From Erythrocercus mccallii (taxonomy: Eukaryota > Chordata > Aves > Passeriformes > Dicruridae): a stretch of DNA of 64,000 nucleotides. Below, in pieces: positions 40,138-51,300 of this stretch. The notes under the pieces were generated by a model. It saw only the letters and a list, made by a program, of their open reading frames with translations. It had not been told where the DNA came from and searched no databases. Made by a program: the position numbers and the translations under genes. The first letter of the stretch is position 1; the number at the start of each line of letters is the position of its first letter. The stretch spans positions 580,847 to 644,846 of the forward strand of contig VZRG01000007.1 in assembly GCA_013397435.1 (NCBI GenBank), written 5' to 3'.

Positions 40138-41276
40138 AATGGAAGGCTGAAAATATTCACTCCCAAAAAAAGGTTTTTAAACTCTCTGCTTTGCCCATGT
40201 TAATCAGCAGCATGAAAACTTGTATACTTAGATCTATGTTTCAGCAAAGAGGAATAGGCTCAATAAATACAGCAATCACAAAACTACTGAGGACAGGTAG
40301 CCATAATTCTTTTATCAGCTTTAATCTGCTAACTGATAAAGTATATGACTGTTTGTAGTTCATTTTCCTACCCATTTTAATAGGGAGAACAAACACATCC
40401 TTACAAAACACTTCAGTAGCTTTAGACTGCAGGAGCTGGGGACTGAGAGAAGCCAGACCTTCAAGTTTCATAAATTAGAGCTGGGTGAGGATCTACTCCT
40501 GTGCTGCTGTGACTTATTTTTACAGGGTAAGGCTCTAGACAGGATCTAAATCTCTGGTGCTTTTGTTTCAGGTATGACAAAAGTGGTTTTTGCTTTGCTC
40601 ATCTTGCCTCAGAAACTCCCCCCCCCCACCAGCCTTAGGCCTGGTAGCCCACACTGGAGCTCTTTTAGAGATCATCTTTGGTGGAGACAAGCAGATCTTG
40701 TAGCAACCATACTCAAGTTGATCACTGCTGTTGTTCTTCAGCTCAGCATTGACCCAAGTTGCCACTTCCTCACACAAAACGAGTTCACTCCCTTTTGCAG
40801 GATACTGAGCTCTAGATTTCACTGTAGGTGTAACAGCAATTCTCCTTTGAAGCTGTTTCTGCTTGAAACTCAGTGAAGACTTCACCTCAATTGATGATTC
40901 ATTAGTAGCAATACAGAAGACCAAAAGTACCAAAATGGATTCCTCAGCCCTGGTCACACTTTCTAAAGGGACCACTGCTAAAATGTGTACCCTTGTCATT
41001 GTCTTTCAGTACTGGTATAAGTAGATGTATTGGTGAAACCCATTTTTCTGTGAAGGATTCATTTCGCCAAACACACAAAGACAGCTGCTACAGAAGCCAG
41101 CTTATTGAAAAAAAAAAAAAACAACACTACTCTCCAAAAAAACACCACTAGGAACAGTAGGAGACACTTTTTTCTGGCAGGATTCAGTAAATGATATGTT
41201 ACCCATTGCAATACATATAATTGCTCAAGCCAAGCACAAACAGAAACAAGGAGACAAAGCCAAGAAAAGACTCTAG

Positions 41277-41311
41277 NNNNNNNNNNNNNNNNNNNNNNNN
41301 NNNNNNNNNNN
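41277..41311. other. Assembly gap (35 N)
   Basis: Thirty-five unknown bases, followed directly by a run of eight G. The true length and content are unknown. A G-rich stretch that failed to sequence is a likely cause. Open frames across the gap are artefacts. Confidence 0.98.
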
Positions 41312-41721
41312 GGGGGGGGCGGTTTACACAGCAGGGGGCACATATGACCTTAATAAAGAAACAGAAATTCTGATGAACACAAAAACAGCCCTCTAAATTC
41401 ACAGCTATGTCAAATCTAACAATGAGAGGCAATGCCATAGCATCAATTCACATCAAATTACAATAGCCAGAACACAGGAAAAGAAACCAGACCTCAAAGG
41501 ACACATGCTAAGGGTGCACCAAAATTTATCACCTATCCTCTCTGCCTATCCAAAATTTTTCAGCATCAATCACCACAGTAGTCATTCTTCCTGTTAAAGT
41601 ATACAGGAAATGACAGGAGAAGTAAAACAAAATCAAAAGTTTCCAGGAAAATATGTTCTTAAAAGAAACCCAGCAGTGAAGAGAAAAAATTAAAATAAAT
41701 TCTCATCCATTATTTTTCACA

Positions 41722-41776
41722 GAGTTAGACTTGATGATCCTTGTGGATCGCTTCCAACTTAGAATATTCTGCAATC
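41722..41776 (+). mobile_element. CR1 3'-terminal fragment, plus strand
   Basis: The words ttagacttgatgatccttgt and cgcttccaacttagaatatt, then ctgcaatct, match the CR1 3' terminus (TTGGACTTGATGATC... to the ATTCTATGATT-type tail). Only about 55 bases are recognisable. It is the only CR1 fragment here on the plus strand. Confidence 0.75.
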
Positions 41777-44700
41777 TTTATTAAAACCAGTTTCCCTGCA
41801 CAAATGTTAATGGACAATAATAAATTAATTTCATTTTCACAGACTTCAGCTGTTAAATCCTAATCAAATATACTTACAGCAAGGTAAGGAAAAACAAACA
41901 CTGTGTTGTGACAGACATCTATCCATTGCACTTTCTTGGTCAGGTTAACAGCTGGACAACCAGCAAAAAAAAAAAAAAAAAAAAAAAAACCAGCTGGAAG
42001 GTAGCCAGGCTTGTTATCCGGCAGCAGAGCTGCTGTAATTTAGCTGGCACCTAGAGAAATCTGCAAGATTTGAAACACCTGAGAGACCACAGATACGTTG
42101 TGACAAAAGAGGAGAAAAAGCCCAGTTTCTCAAGTGATGAATGGAAGGGGTAGGAAAGTGGTGCAAACACCTGCAGATATCAGCAGTTCTGCAGTCACCA
42201 GCCCCCTTCTGTGGGAGGCACAAATTAATCCACAAGGAACCCATGTGCAGGAGCAGTGAATCCAGCCTAAGCTCTCCAGTTCTGAAATGAACTCTAAATG
42301 ACTAATTAAAGGCCAAATCGTGTTATCATTACTCACATTGCCCAGTATCTTACACCATGATTGGGCCCTTGGCTTCAATTAGTTGCTATCCTGATGGGTG
42401 CCGACTAAATAACAGATAAATGCCCAATCTTAGCAAATCCTGAAAAATTGCCTTACTGAGTGCGTTTTCCTACCAAGTGCATCGTTGCTTTGCCGTTACC
42501 TCATTCAAGGTGAGCAGCCCAGAGCTTTGAAAGGTCTCAATGATACCCTTCTTGTCCAAGGGATCTGCTTTTTCCTGGAGCAAAACTTTATGAATCACCC
42601 CTGTATCTGCCTTGGCATGACCTAGGGCACAGCTGGCTCAGGTGCAGCCTCACCAGAGGGGCTGCAAAGTTCATGGAGCACCTTTTCTCACCTCCTGAGA
42701 AGGTACCTTTTTTAAAAGCCCACACTGCTAACAAACAGCTGTATTCAGACTGTGAGCTGCAGGAGTGCACTAGAGAAATCAGTTTCTTATGTTTCACTTT
42801 TAAATTAGAGAGAGGTAACGTAGAAGCCATAATGTCAATCAAGCAGTGCAGAGCCTGCTCAGAAGCCTACAGAATGTTTCAAAGAGGCATTTTAGAGCTA
42901 CTTATTTTATATATACACCTTCTACACAGGACTGTGTTAATGTCAAACACAGTCCAAAACAAAAATACCTAAGGTATTTATAAACTCCCGGGAATGAAAA
43001 TTCAGAAGAATCATCTGTTATTTTTAATTCTGTAGCTTTCTGAGTAACTTCAGAAAAAGGGCAAAGAAGTCTTGTTTTTTATGGCTTCTTGTAGCTTTTG
43101 TTGAACACAGACACTATGCTTTGTGTTTCTTGTGCAGCCATTCCAGCTTGTACTGGAGTAAGACATTGGTCTGCATTGATTTTGTACCTAAATACCTTCA
43201 TTTGTGTGTAGCACTGGTCTTCTTCCACAGCAAGACCAAACTGATATTATAATCCTGAAAACTTAATGTCTTCCAACTTCAAGGGGAAAAAAAAGATCAA
43301 ATTCTTTTTACACTTTTCTCCTCCTCCAACTCCTCCTCAATAGAAAGAGAGGCTTTCCAATGACCCCTGTGAGCACAGATCACCAGAGGATTGTTTGGAG
43401 ACTCAGCCAGGGGGCAGCAGCACAATGGAAAAAAATTAATTATTTGATGAAAAGTTCCCCTTTTCATCTGTAACTTCTAACCGTACCAACCACTTAAATT
43501 GATTTTGTCACCTTGGATGAGTTTGCTAAGCAGGGTGGACCTTTTCATTGTCAGGGAGGGTGCCCAGGATGACCCTGCAGGTCCCCATAAAGTTCCAGAA
43601 AACCCCTCTAAAGCAGAGGGCCAAGCACACTCCACAAAACTCCCACAGTGACCAGACAGTCACACAGAGCTCATTTCCTCATTTCTGTCTTTGCTGCTGG
43701 GCTTATTTGACAGTTGGGTAAGAGGATTTGTCTCCCCATGGTAAATAGGGAAGGTACATGGGAGCTCAAATTGCAGAAACTTTGAATATCTCATGAGCTA
43801 TTTTCCAGCCTGAGCCTTAGCCAGCTGTCAGACAAGCAGCAGGTGCCTTCGCTAGCGAGATATAGGGGAATGAGGGAAAGTGTCCAAGTGAAATAAGAGA
43901 AAAACTGGTTTGGCTTACCCTCTCGTGTTCTTTCCTCACATCTTCCCCAGTTGGACCCTCGGGGTTAGAGGCTCAATTTGCTACAAACTGGGAACGGCGG
44001 CCTTGCTCACCTGCCCCACCCAGAAGCCAACAGCTTTTTTGCTTTTTTTTATACGACTGAGCCAGCAGGCAAGAAATCTGCCAATGAAGGTGAAGGGATC
44101 TCATTAGCGGTTTCACCTGGGCTAAAGGAACACAGCTAATAGGAATGTGATGTAAGTGTAGGTACACCTGCAGAAGACCATCAGAAGGGTGGGAAAACAC
44201 AAGTTATTCAAAGCATGAATCAGGCACTTCCTAAACAGCCAGCTGTGGAAATAAATGGACCCATCTTGACTGCCAGCCATTTATAATCATAGAGAAGAAT
44301 GAAAGTCCTATTATTTTTGAAGCCTGTAGCCATCTTATCATGCCAAACCTCATAATTTTTCAACAAAAAACCCAAAAATCTGCCAACTGGCCCCTTTCCT
44401 CAGCTGTTCTCACCCAAACCCTTGAAGCCTGGACTGTGCATGCGTCGTTTGGTTCAGAGCAGCAAGACCTGAACAGCCCTGGCAATGACAGAGCATCCTC
44501 CTAATTCACAGAGGACTCTGGATGACCCAGGAAAGCTCATAAAACAAGACAAACATAGCAAAGATTTTCCTAATTAAATGAAGACCATAAAAAGTCCTTT
44601 AAGTTTTTAAAGAAATGTTAGTGTTTATAAAGGGAAGCTGACGCTGTTCAAATGGCTCCTGAGAGGACCATACCAACAGCAAGCTTGCAGCATCTAGAGT

Positions 44701-45863
44701 ATGTTTGTCTACCAGATATTTGGCAATATATCTATGTACACTTATTAAAAGTGAAAATGTATACAAACCTTGGCAGTCTAGACACCCACCATGGATTTAA
44801 CACATGCTGTTCCTAAGTCTATTTATTTTCTCACATGCCTAGAGCAAGCCCAGAAGGCCTCAAGCTAAACCTTCTAGGGTGCAATACCACTGCCACAGGC
44901 AGAGGTAGAAAATAAATGACTTCAGGTGCTTTGGGAACATTAGCAGAACTGCAGGCAGAGAAGCAGGCAGTGGAAAATAAATACACCTAAACTCTCAGAA
45001 GTAGATTCGTCTTGCTCCTTCTGGCTTCCCACTGGGGAAGTGGATGGCAAATACGAACCTGGAAAGGGCTCCCACAGTCATCAGTGGCCATAAATGAAGA
45101 AACTAGCCCTTTTCCTTTCAAATTCTTCAGCTCACACTGTTAACATTGTGAAAAACAGACACTGAGCTGGGGACAAATCCTGCACTGCTTCCATGGCCAG
45201 GACATGGACTGCCTGAAAGCAGCCAGCTCCAGGGCCAAAATAATTTGGTCACTAGGGAAAAGTAAGGCATCAAGTCAAGGATTCTTTGAGTTGCAAAACA
45301 AATGTAAAGGAGACTGGTGGCTTACAGACCCTTTACAAGGAGCCAGAGTTAGAGGCACTGACACTGTGTGGGTAGGAGAAAGGCAGCACTTATTCCCACA
45401 TTGTTTTCAGAGATCTCTTCACACAGTGATTTAATTCACCCTGTTAGATTTCATCCACAAGGAATTCCTTGCGAGAGCTTGTGAACTCAACTAGTCTGAA
45501 CTGCAACACTTGCTATTTCAGGAAGTGGGCAGCAGATGGCTTTCAGAGGACAGACAGCTCCTCAATATCCCTTGCTCTGCACACCCAGGCTGGGTCTTAA
45601 AAGTCAAAGCAGGATAGCGCCAGCCAAGCAGCGAGAGCTGTGCAAACCCCAGCAATTCTCAAATTATCATGTAGCTGCCACACACACAGGCTCCTGGAGC
45701 ATGGTCAGGGGTGGGGGACCCCAGGTGAGGGCAGGTGCTGAGGGGCTGGTGTGGTCCTGGTGGGGGCATTGCCTCCACCTGGTGCTTCTTGTTTGCTGCC
45801 AGTGGTCTCCACTAAGAAAGATCCCAAACAAAATGGAGCTCAATTCTTCTTAGAGTTGGACAT
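41777..45863. other. Unique sequence, no recognised gene
   Basis: About 4 kb. A 25-base poly(A) run lies at 41965-41989. The rest is ordinary sequence, with a G-rich piece near 45705-45770. Short frames have no recognised domain. Confidence 0.5.
41965..41989 (+). repeat. Poly(A) run of 25, flanked by ccagc repeats
   Basis: An uninterrupted A25 has ccagc on both sides (41960-41964 and 41990-41994). The flanking repeat resembles a short target duplication around a poly(A) insertion, but no transcript-derived sequence is attached. Slippage from a shorter A run is the simpler explanation. Confidence 0.85.
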
Positions 45864-46150
45864 GAGGACTGACCCTAAGTCAGAGTAGCTCAGAAGAGTA
45901 TATCTGTTCTGATCCATCCAATCCATCCATTTAGGAGCAGCCAGACCCACCTTTACTCAGAGCAAGGTATATCAGCCAGGCTTGGAAAATGGGTGTCTGT
46001 ATGGGAAAAATGTTAGATAGGAAAAGCACCATCCGTGTCTGGGGTCATCTGGGAGCACTCAACATTTGCCTGCCCTTGCTTCCAAACTGGCTCTGACTCC
46101 AGGTGCTCTCTGCTGGTGGGAGGTGGCAGGCTGGCACCCCCCAGAACCTT
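45864..46150 (+). repeat. Local direct duplication, copy 1
   Basis: From gaggactgaccctaa to ccccccagaacct this segment is about 96% identical to 47467-47733. I counted roughly 11 substitutions over about 265 aligned bases, plus one indel of about 18 bases: this copy carries extra gatccatccaatccatc-like sequence near 45910-45930. The flanks of the two copies do not match. It lacks TG/CA ends, coding content and CR1 signatures, so it is either a recent segmental duplication or two copies of a repeat family I do not know. Confidence 0.9.
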
Positions 46151-47466
46151 CCTGATATGTCCACAGGCCTTCCATTACAGAGGTAGCTGCAGCAGTTCGT
46201 GGCTTTGCTGTAGGCACTAATTGGGAACCATCAAGTTGGGTTGTTTGCAACTGCACCCCTCCAACCTGCATTCTTTGGGAATTAAAATTCAAGTTCCCAG
46301 AACTGACTTAGTACTTCCACCCGTTCTCGTGCTTAGAAGGTGCAAATTTTGTTTGCAAAGCCTTTTCAACCTCTTTTTAATCACATGTAACTTAAAGATA
46401 TTAAGAATGTTTTCCTTTCTTCTATATACTCTTTTTTCAGCAAAGTATTTTCAGCTCAGTAAACCTACTGCACCTAAGAACAGTTAAACTGGTCTAAGTC
46501 TATATTAATCTGCCTAAATGTCCCATATCAAAGGTTCTATGAGTCCATTAATATCACAAAATAAAGAACAGCTTTTGAGCACTGCTAGCAGTATGAAAAT
46601 GCCTGAAGAGGAACCTATATGTGACTACACTAGTACCCACCCATATGAGCATCCAACACCATGTCAGGGCATACTGTTCCCAAATATTCAAAGACTTCTG
46701 TCTCTTCAGGCTTTTTACATCAGGTAATCCCATGAGAAATTAAACCAACTTTTAGAAAGAAAGAGAGAAAACATCCAGCTTTTCAGGCCTTAGAAAATAT
46801 TCCCACATAGACCACAAAACTCAGACAACTCAGAGCAAAGGTTAAAAAGAACCAATTTGGTTATTCTCTTTCTAACCTCATACCACAGCATCATTTGGAG
46901 CTGCCAGCCTACTCACAAGCCATCAGCAGAGAACCTTCACCAAGGGTTGCAAGCAACAGAAAGATAAAAAAGCAAATACATGATTTTTCCTCGATTTCAT
47001 CCCAGTCTCCTAAGGTCTTTGGGAGAATCATTGAATGAAAGGACACCAGCAGCTTCTCCATTAAAATCATAAGCAAATTAAAAAGTTATGAGTTGTATTT
47101 GATTTTTAGCCTTCTTTATGGAGAGGTTTTTGAAGTAGCACTGTAAAAACATAGCAAGGAATTTTAAAAAGAAGTAGTTTGCATTATTAACGTGAATGAA
47201 TTTTAAAACACCAGATTTACTTTTAACTTCTATGCTCTTCCATTATTAACTTTGCTGTATGCTGCACTTGGCATAGCCCTATGTAGAAATATGCTGAAGT
47301 AATTTAATATGAAGATGAAAAAGGCTTGGATGGTTAGGGCAAGTTCACATCCATCTGTAGAAAAAATGTTCTTGCTATCATTTTGACAACTAGGAATGAA
47401 AGAACATCCTGGTATCTGTTCTCACCTGAAGATCTCAGAGCAAGTGAGGATCCAGCAAGGTTCAGG
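46151..47466. other. Spacer between the two duplicated segments
   Basis: About 1.3 kb of AT-rich sequence with no recognised gene. It does not repeat downstream of copy 2, so the duplication is not a simple tandem copy of the whole 1.6-kb block. Confidence 0.5.
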
Positions 47467-47736
47467 GAGGACTGACCCTAACTCAGAGGAGCTCAGAACA
47501 GTGTATCTGTCCACTTAGGAGCAGCCAGACCCACCTTTACTCAGAGCAAGGTACATCAGCCAGGCTTGAAAAATGGGTGTCTGTATGGGAAAAATGTTAG
47601 ATAGGAAAAGCACCATCCATGTCTGGGGTCATCTGAGAGCATTCAACATTTGCCTGCCCTTGCTTCCAAACTGGCTCTGACTCCAGGTGCTCTCTGCTTG
47701 TGGGAGGTGGCAGGCTGGCACCCCCCAGAACCTGGC
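47467..47736 (+). repeat. Local direct duplication, copy 2
   Basis: This is the partner of 45864-46150, offset by 1603 bases and in the same orientation. It lacks the extra ~18 bases found in copy 1. Its right end runs into a 20-base tandem duplication (47721-47760), so its true end may have been altered by a later event. Confidence 0.9.
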
Positions 47737-47760
47737 AGAACCCCCCAGAACCTGGCAGAT
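47721..47760 (+). repeat. 20-bp tandem duplication at the right end of copy 2
   Basis: The unit ccccccagaacctggcagaa occurs twice in a row, the second differing only in its last base. Copy 1 of the larger duplication has one ccccccagaacct and then diverges, so this doubling is specific to copy 2. Confidence 0.9.
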
Positions 47761-47988
47761 CACATCACAAGCCCTGCAGAGAATCAGCTTGGGCATCATG
47801 CTACCAGAGCCTGCTTCTTCCAGCTCAAAAGCTGCCCTCAGCTTTAGAGCAGGATCAGCTGCTGGAAGACTGGGGCTGCCCACATGCAGTGGCACAGACA
47901 GGCACAGAGAGAGAGCAGGCAGACATCCTGCAGGGTGCAAGTGAGGGAGACCTTCTGTAACTCAGAAAAATAAAGCTCTGCTGCACCA

Positions 47989-48009
47989 CACTGCTGAGGC
48001 TCAGCAGTG
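47989..48009. repeat. Perfect inverted repeat, 10-base arms
   Basis: CACTGCTGAG and its exact reverse complement CTCAGCAGTG are separated by a single G. It would form a tight hairpin or cruciform. An AATAAA lies about 20 bases upstream (near 47968). It could be the end of an unrecognised repeat or transcript, but I cannot show either. Confidence 0.7.
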
Positions 48010-48335
48010 GTGAGGCTGCAACAAGATGTGTGTGTCTAGGGATGAAAGGGGTTTCATTTTGTTGTGAAAAAGGGAAGAAAATCTCAATTTGCTAAAATTT
48101 TACTTTTAAAACTACTTCTCATTTAGAAGCCGAATATTTAGTGAGATAAGATGTGTCTGTATTGAAACAGCATGGCCAAGAGCAGGCTGAATTCTCTCCA
48201 GCAGACAGTTATTGTTTTCTAGGTAAGAAAAGGTTAGAAAAGTCTTCATGTGGATGCAGGAAGACTTTGTGGCATTTAGAGAATTAGCATGGAGGATAAC
48301 TCCACAGTTCTATGACAGACTGCAGCAGAACTGCA

Positions 48336-48363
48336 GGAAAAAAGAAAAAGGAAAAAAGAAAAA
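48336..48363 (+). repeat. 14-bp purine tandem repeat
   Basis: Two exact copies of ggaaaaaagaaaaa in a row. It is a simple purine repeat. Confidence 0.85.
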
Positions 48364-51300
48364 GCATTCATTATATATAGCTAAGGTACCTAAACAGTGA
48401 AAAACAAAACCACTCAGAAGATGTAAAACTCTTCACAATGCAATAGTTTAAAAAAAAAACACTTAAAAAGAGATTTTATACTAGGTTCTATGCCAAAATA
48501 GAGCCAACATGAATTAGTGGTTATTCAAGAAGGGTACTCTGAAAATGCTAATTAAAAGAGCTTTCAATTAACAGAATGCAATTTGTAGGGAGATGACTAG
48601 GAAAAAGATTAAGCTTCTGCTTTTGGGTTTAACAAAACAGTCATGAGGTCTAGGCTGGAAGCCCTATTCAGACCTTATTGCTCACTCCTGATCTGCTGGA
48701 GTTCTTTGGCAGGGGGTGGGAAAGGTGAGCCAAGCCTTTCAACACTGCAGAACTTCTGAAGATTTTTGTTACCAAGAATAAGACTCTGTTAAGCTGAGCT
48801 TGCAGCCCCGGGTGAGTCACAGAAGAGAGGGATCAGTATTTTCTAGTCTGAGCATTTGATCCGAGGCAGAAGTGGGTTTTTTTCATGTTTGCTTTCCAGT
48901 CTGAAATACAACCCTCCCTTTCTGCAAAACATACTCCTCCTGCTGGTCCTGACACAAGTTTGGCATGGTGGTGAGGAAAAACTTAGAAAAATACTTTAAA
49001 CAGTCTTCTCAAAACTTTTTAAAAGAAAGTCCATTTGCAGATGAAATGTCATTTGAGAAGTTGCATTCTGCTGTATAAGGAGCATTAGAGAAAAACACAT
49101 GGCATAGCTAAGTTCAGGCACCGTGATCATGGTGTAGCTCTAATAGGAGAGAGAAAGAGAACATCTCTCAGGGGAAAAGCAGTCTCACTGATGAATGAGA
49201 CAAGATGACTAATAGCTCAAGGAGGGCAGATCAAAGGCTGAAAACTAAAATCAAAATACAAATACTAGCCACCCAGGCAGGTGCCACAAGCATAGAGCAT
49301 GGTACACGGACCAGTGCAGGCAGGAGGAAAATCAGCAAGCTGGCTTGTTTTGACTTCCATCAGGTAGGAGAAGAAGGAAACCTGAATGTCAGGCTGCAGC
49401 ACAAAGGGGTGCAGGAGGAATCACAAGTCACAAAGTCCAACCTGAAAAGGTTGCACACAGGTAGGAGCAAGGGTCCTGTCTTTGCAATGAGGCCCCAGCT
49501 GCACTAGCTAAAGGCATTTCACAAAGCCATTTCCTCAGGGTAAAGAACATTTGAGCCAAAGGACACTGGCGCACCCAATTTTGCATGATCTTGTGTTAGA
49601 GAGCTGATCATCTCCCAGGGCAGGCTTTAGGAAACTTGAAGACTTAATGGTGAAAGGCAGAAAGTTTGATTTAAAAGCTAACAACAGAACTTGCACCAGA
49701 GGGTTGGAAGCACATTATCCTTTACACAATCATGCTGCCTCCATTAGACTGTTAATAACAAATATAAAACAGAGAAAGAAAATACATAACCTCCTCAACA
49801 CTGCTGGGGCAAGATGCTCTATGCATGTCATCAGATGAAATGATGCAGGTTACAAAAATGTGTGTACCTCAGCTAAGACAAAGCACAACAGTATCTTCAA
49901 CAGTGGAAAAACTCACATTGGAAACATAAACATAGGTACTGAAGCTTAACAGTACTGTTTGGGCCAGATGCTGCTTGCTGGCCTTGAGTTTTGTAGAGGA
50001 GAGGCACAAAAGTTGTCTTGCCAGGTAAGCATCCCTGCTAAGTAACCCTGATTAATCCATCAAATTATGACAGTGTTCTGAAGGATGAGAAATGCTGCCA
50101 ACTTCATGCTTCAAGGCTTCACAGTTGTAAGAAATCATCTCTTGTCAACTTTCTACACATTCAGTCAACCTCAACCCCACAGTTACTGTATCACACAGGC
50201 TGAAATCCCTTTTCAGTTAACAAATGCCCTTGTTGGCTGGGTCTAGAAGAATGCCTGTAAAAATTTATGAATGAGGTACTGTGTGCAGAACAATGCCCTC
50301 ATGTGCTGTAACTTTGAGGGATGCATTGACAACATGAGAAAAATATTCTAAATGTTGGAGGTGAAGTTGAAAGGTCATAAATGTGGTCTAAGTCAGAAGT
50401 GGAGTGGAAGTCAAAATGTTGGCTCAAGGGGATTAGAGAACAGAGCAACACAGCACGTGGGATGTCCTTGCAGGGAAACCACAGAATGTCACCACAGTCT
50501 GTCTTGGTTTCTGGATTTCCTCAAAATTGCCAGTACAGCCGAAGCAGCAGAACTGCCACCTGAGTTGGTGATCTGGGACTGGGTCTGGTTACTCAACGCT
50601 GGATATCCAGAGCAGATTCAGAAAAGGAGGAAAGCCAGTGGGTATAAGCAGAGGGGATGTAGCTGGACTATACAAACTACATAGTTGAGAACATGCTGAT
50701 ACAGTCAGAAAAACAGTTTCTCTTGCTTCTCACCTCCCCTGGAGCCTATATACAGATGTTTTCATTAAGGTATTAGGTACAGCTCATTATAACGGTGTCA
50801 GGATATTTGATCAAGCATCACTGTTTACAGCACAGGAAGAACTCTATCAGACAGGAAAATTGAAAGTTCTTTTGCAAAAACACAGTGACTAACAAATTGT
50901 TGAAACCTATACTCTGAAAAAACCTTTTTTTCTTTAACAGAGGGAACAACAGGACCCCATTGTGACAAATATGGATGTTCCCCCATTTTGCCTGGACTGC
51001 AGGCACCAGACAGTTCTCAGTGTAACAGCATTTATTTGGGTATCTTATAGCCCACTGATGCAAAAGCATTCCAGATTTGTCAGATTCACTGAAGTTCATG
51101 CTGAACAGCCAATAAACTTTGGAAAAAAGCAACTTTTCTTTTCCTCTTTTTTTTTCTCCCTGGCAAAGCAATGAGGCAAGTTCTTAAGCAACATCTTGGA
51201 AGTAAAGTCACAAAAGAAAAGCATGGCATGAGTAAAGACAGACTTGAGCTGTGCTTGGAATCTAATTTGCTGCAAAGGAATTATGTAACATTTCTCAAAA

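Larger units (their letters stand above)
36071..41276. other. Unique sequence without recognised genes
   Basis: No supportable gene is seen. It holds a homeodomain/SOX/octamer motif cluster at 37100-37161, a 15/16-base tandem repeat at 40100-40137 and a C10 run at 40618-40627. A minus-strand frame of 143 codons (40568-40999) has no recognised domain and I regard it as chance. A14 and A7 runs lie near 41107-41145, just before the assembly gap. Confidence 0.5.

Noticed and set aside
40568..40999. Minus-strand open frame of 143 codons
   Set aside because: The translation matches nothing I know, part of it comes from a poly(C) run (GGGG residues), and no start or splice context supports it.
41059..41438. 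Two minus-strand frames running across the N gap
   Set aside because: They include unknown residues from the assembly gap and are not real.
45864..47736. The duplicated pair as the two LTRs of one retroelement
   Set aside because: The copies lack TG...CA ends, CCAAT/TATA/AATAAA order and target duplications, and the 1.3-kb interior has no retroviral coding sequence.
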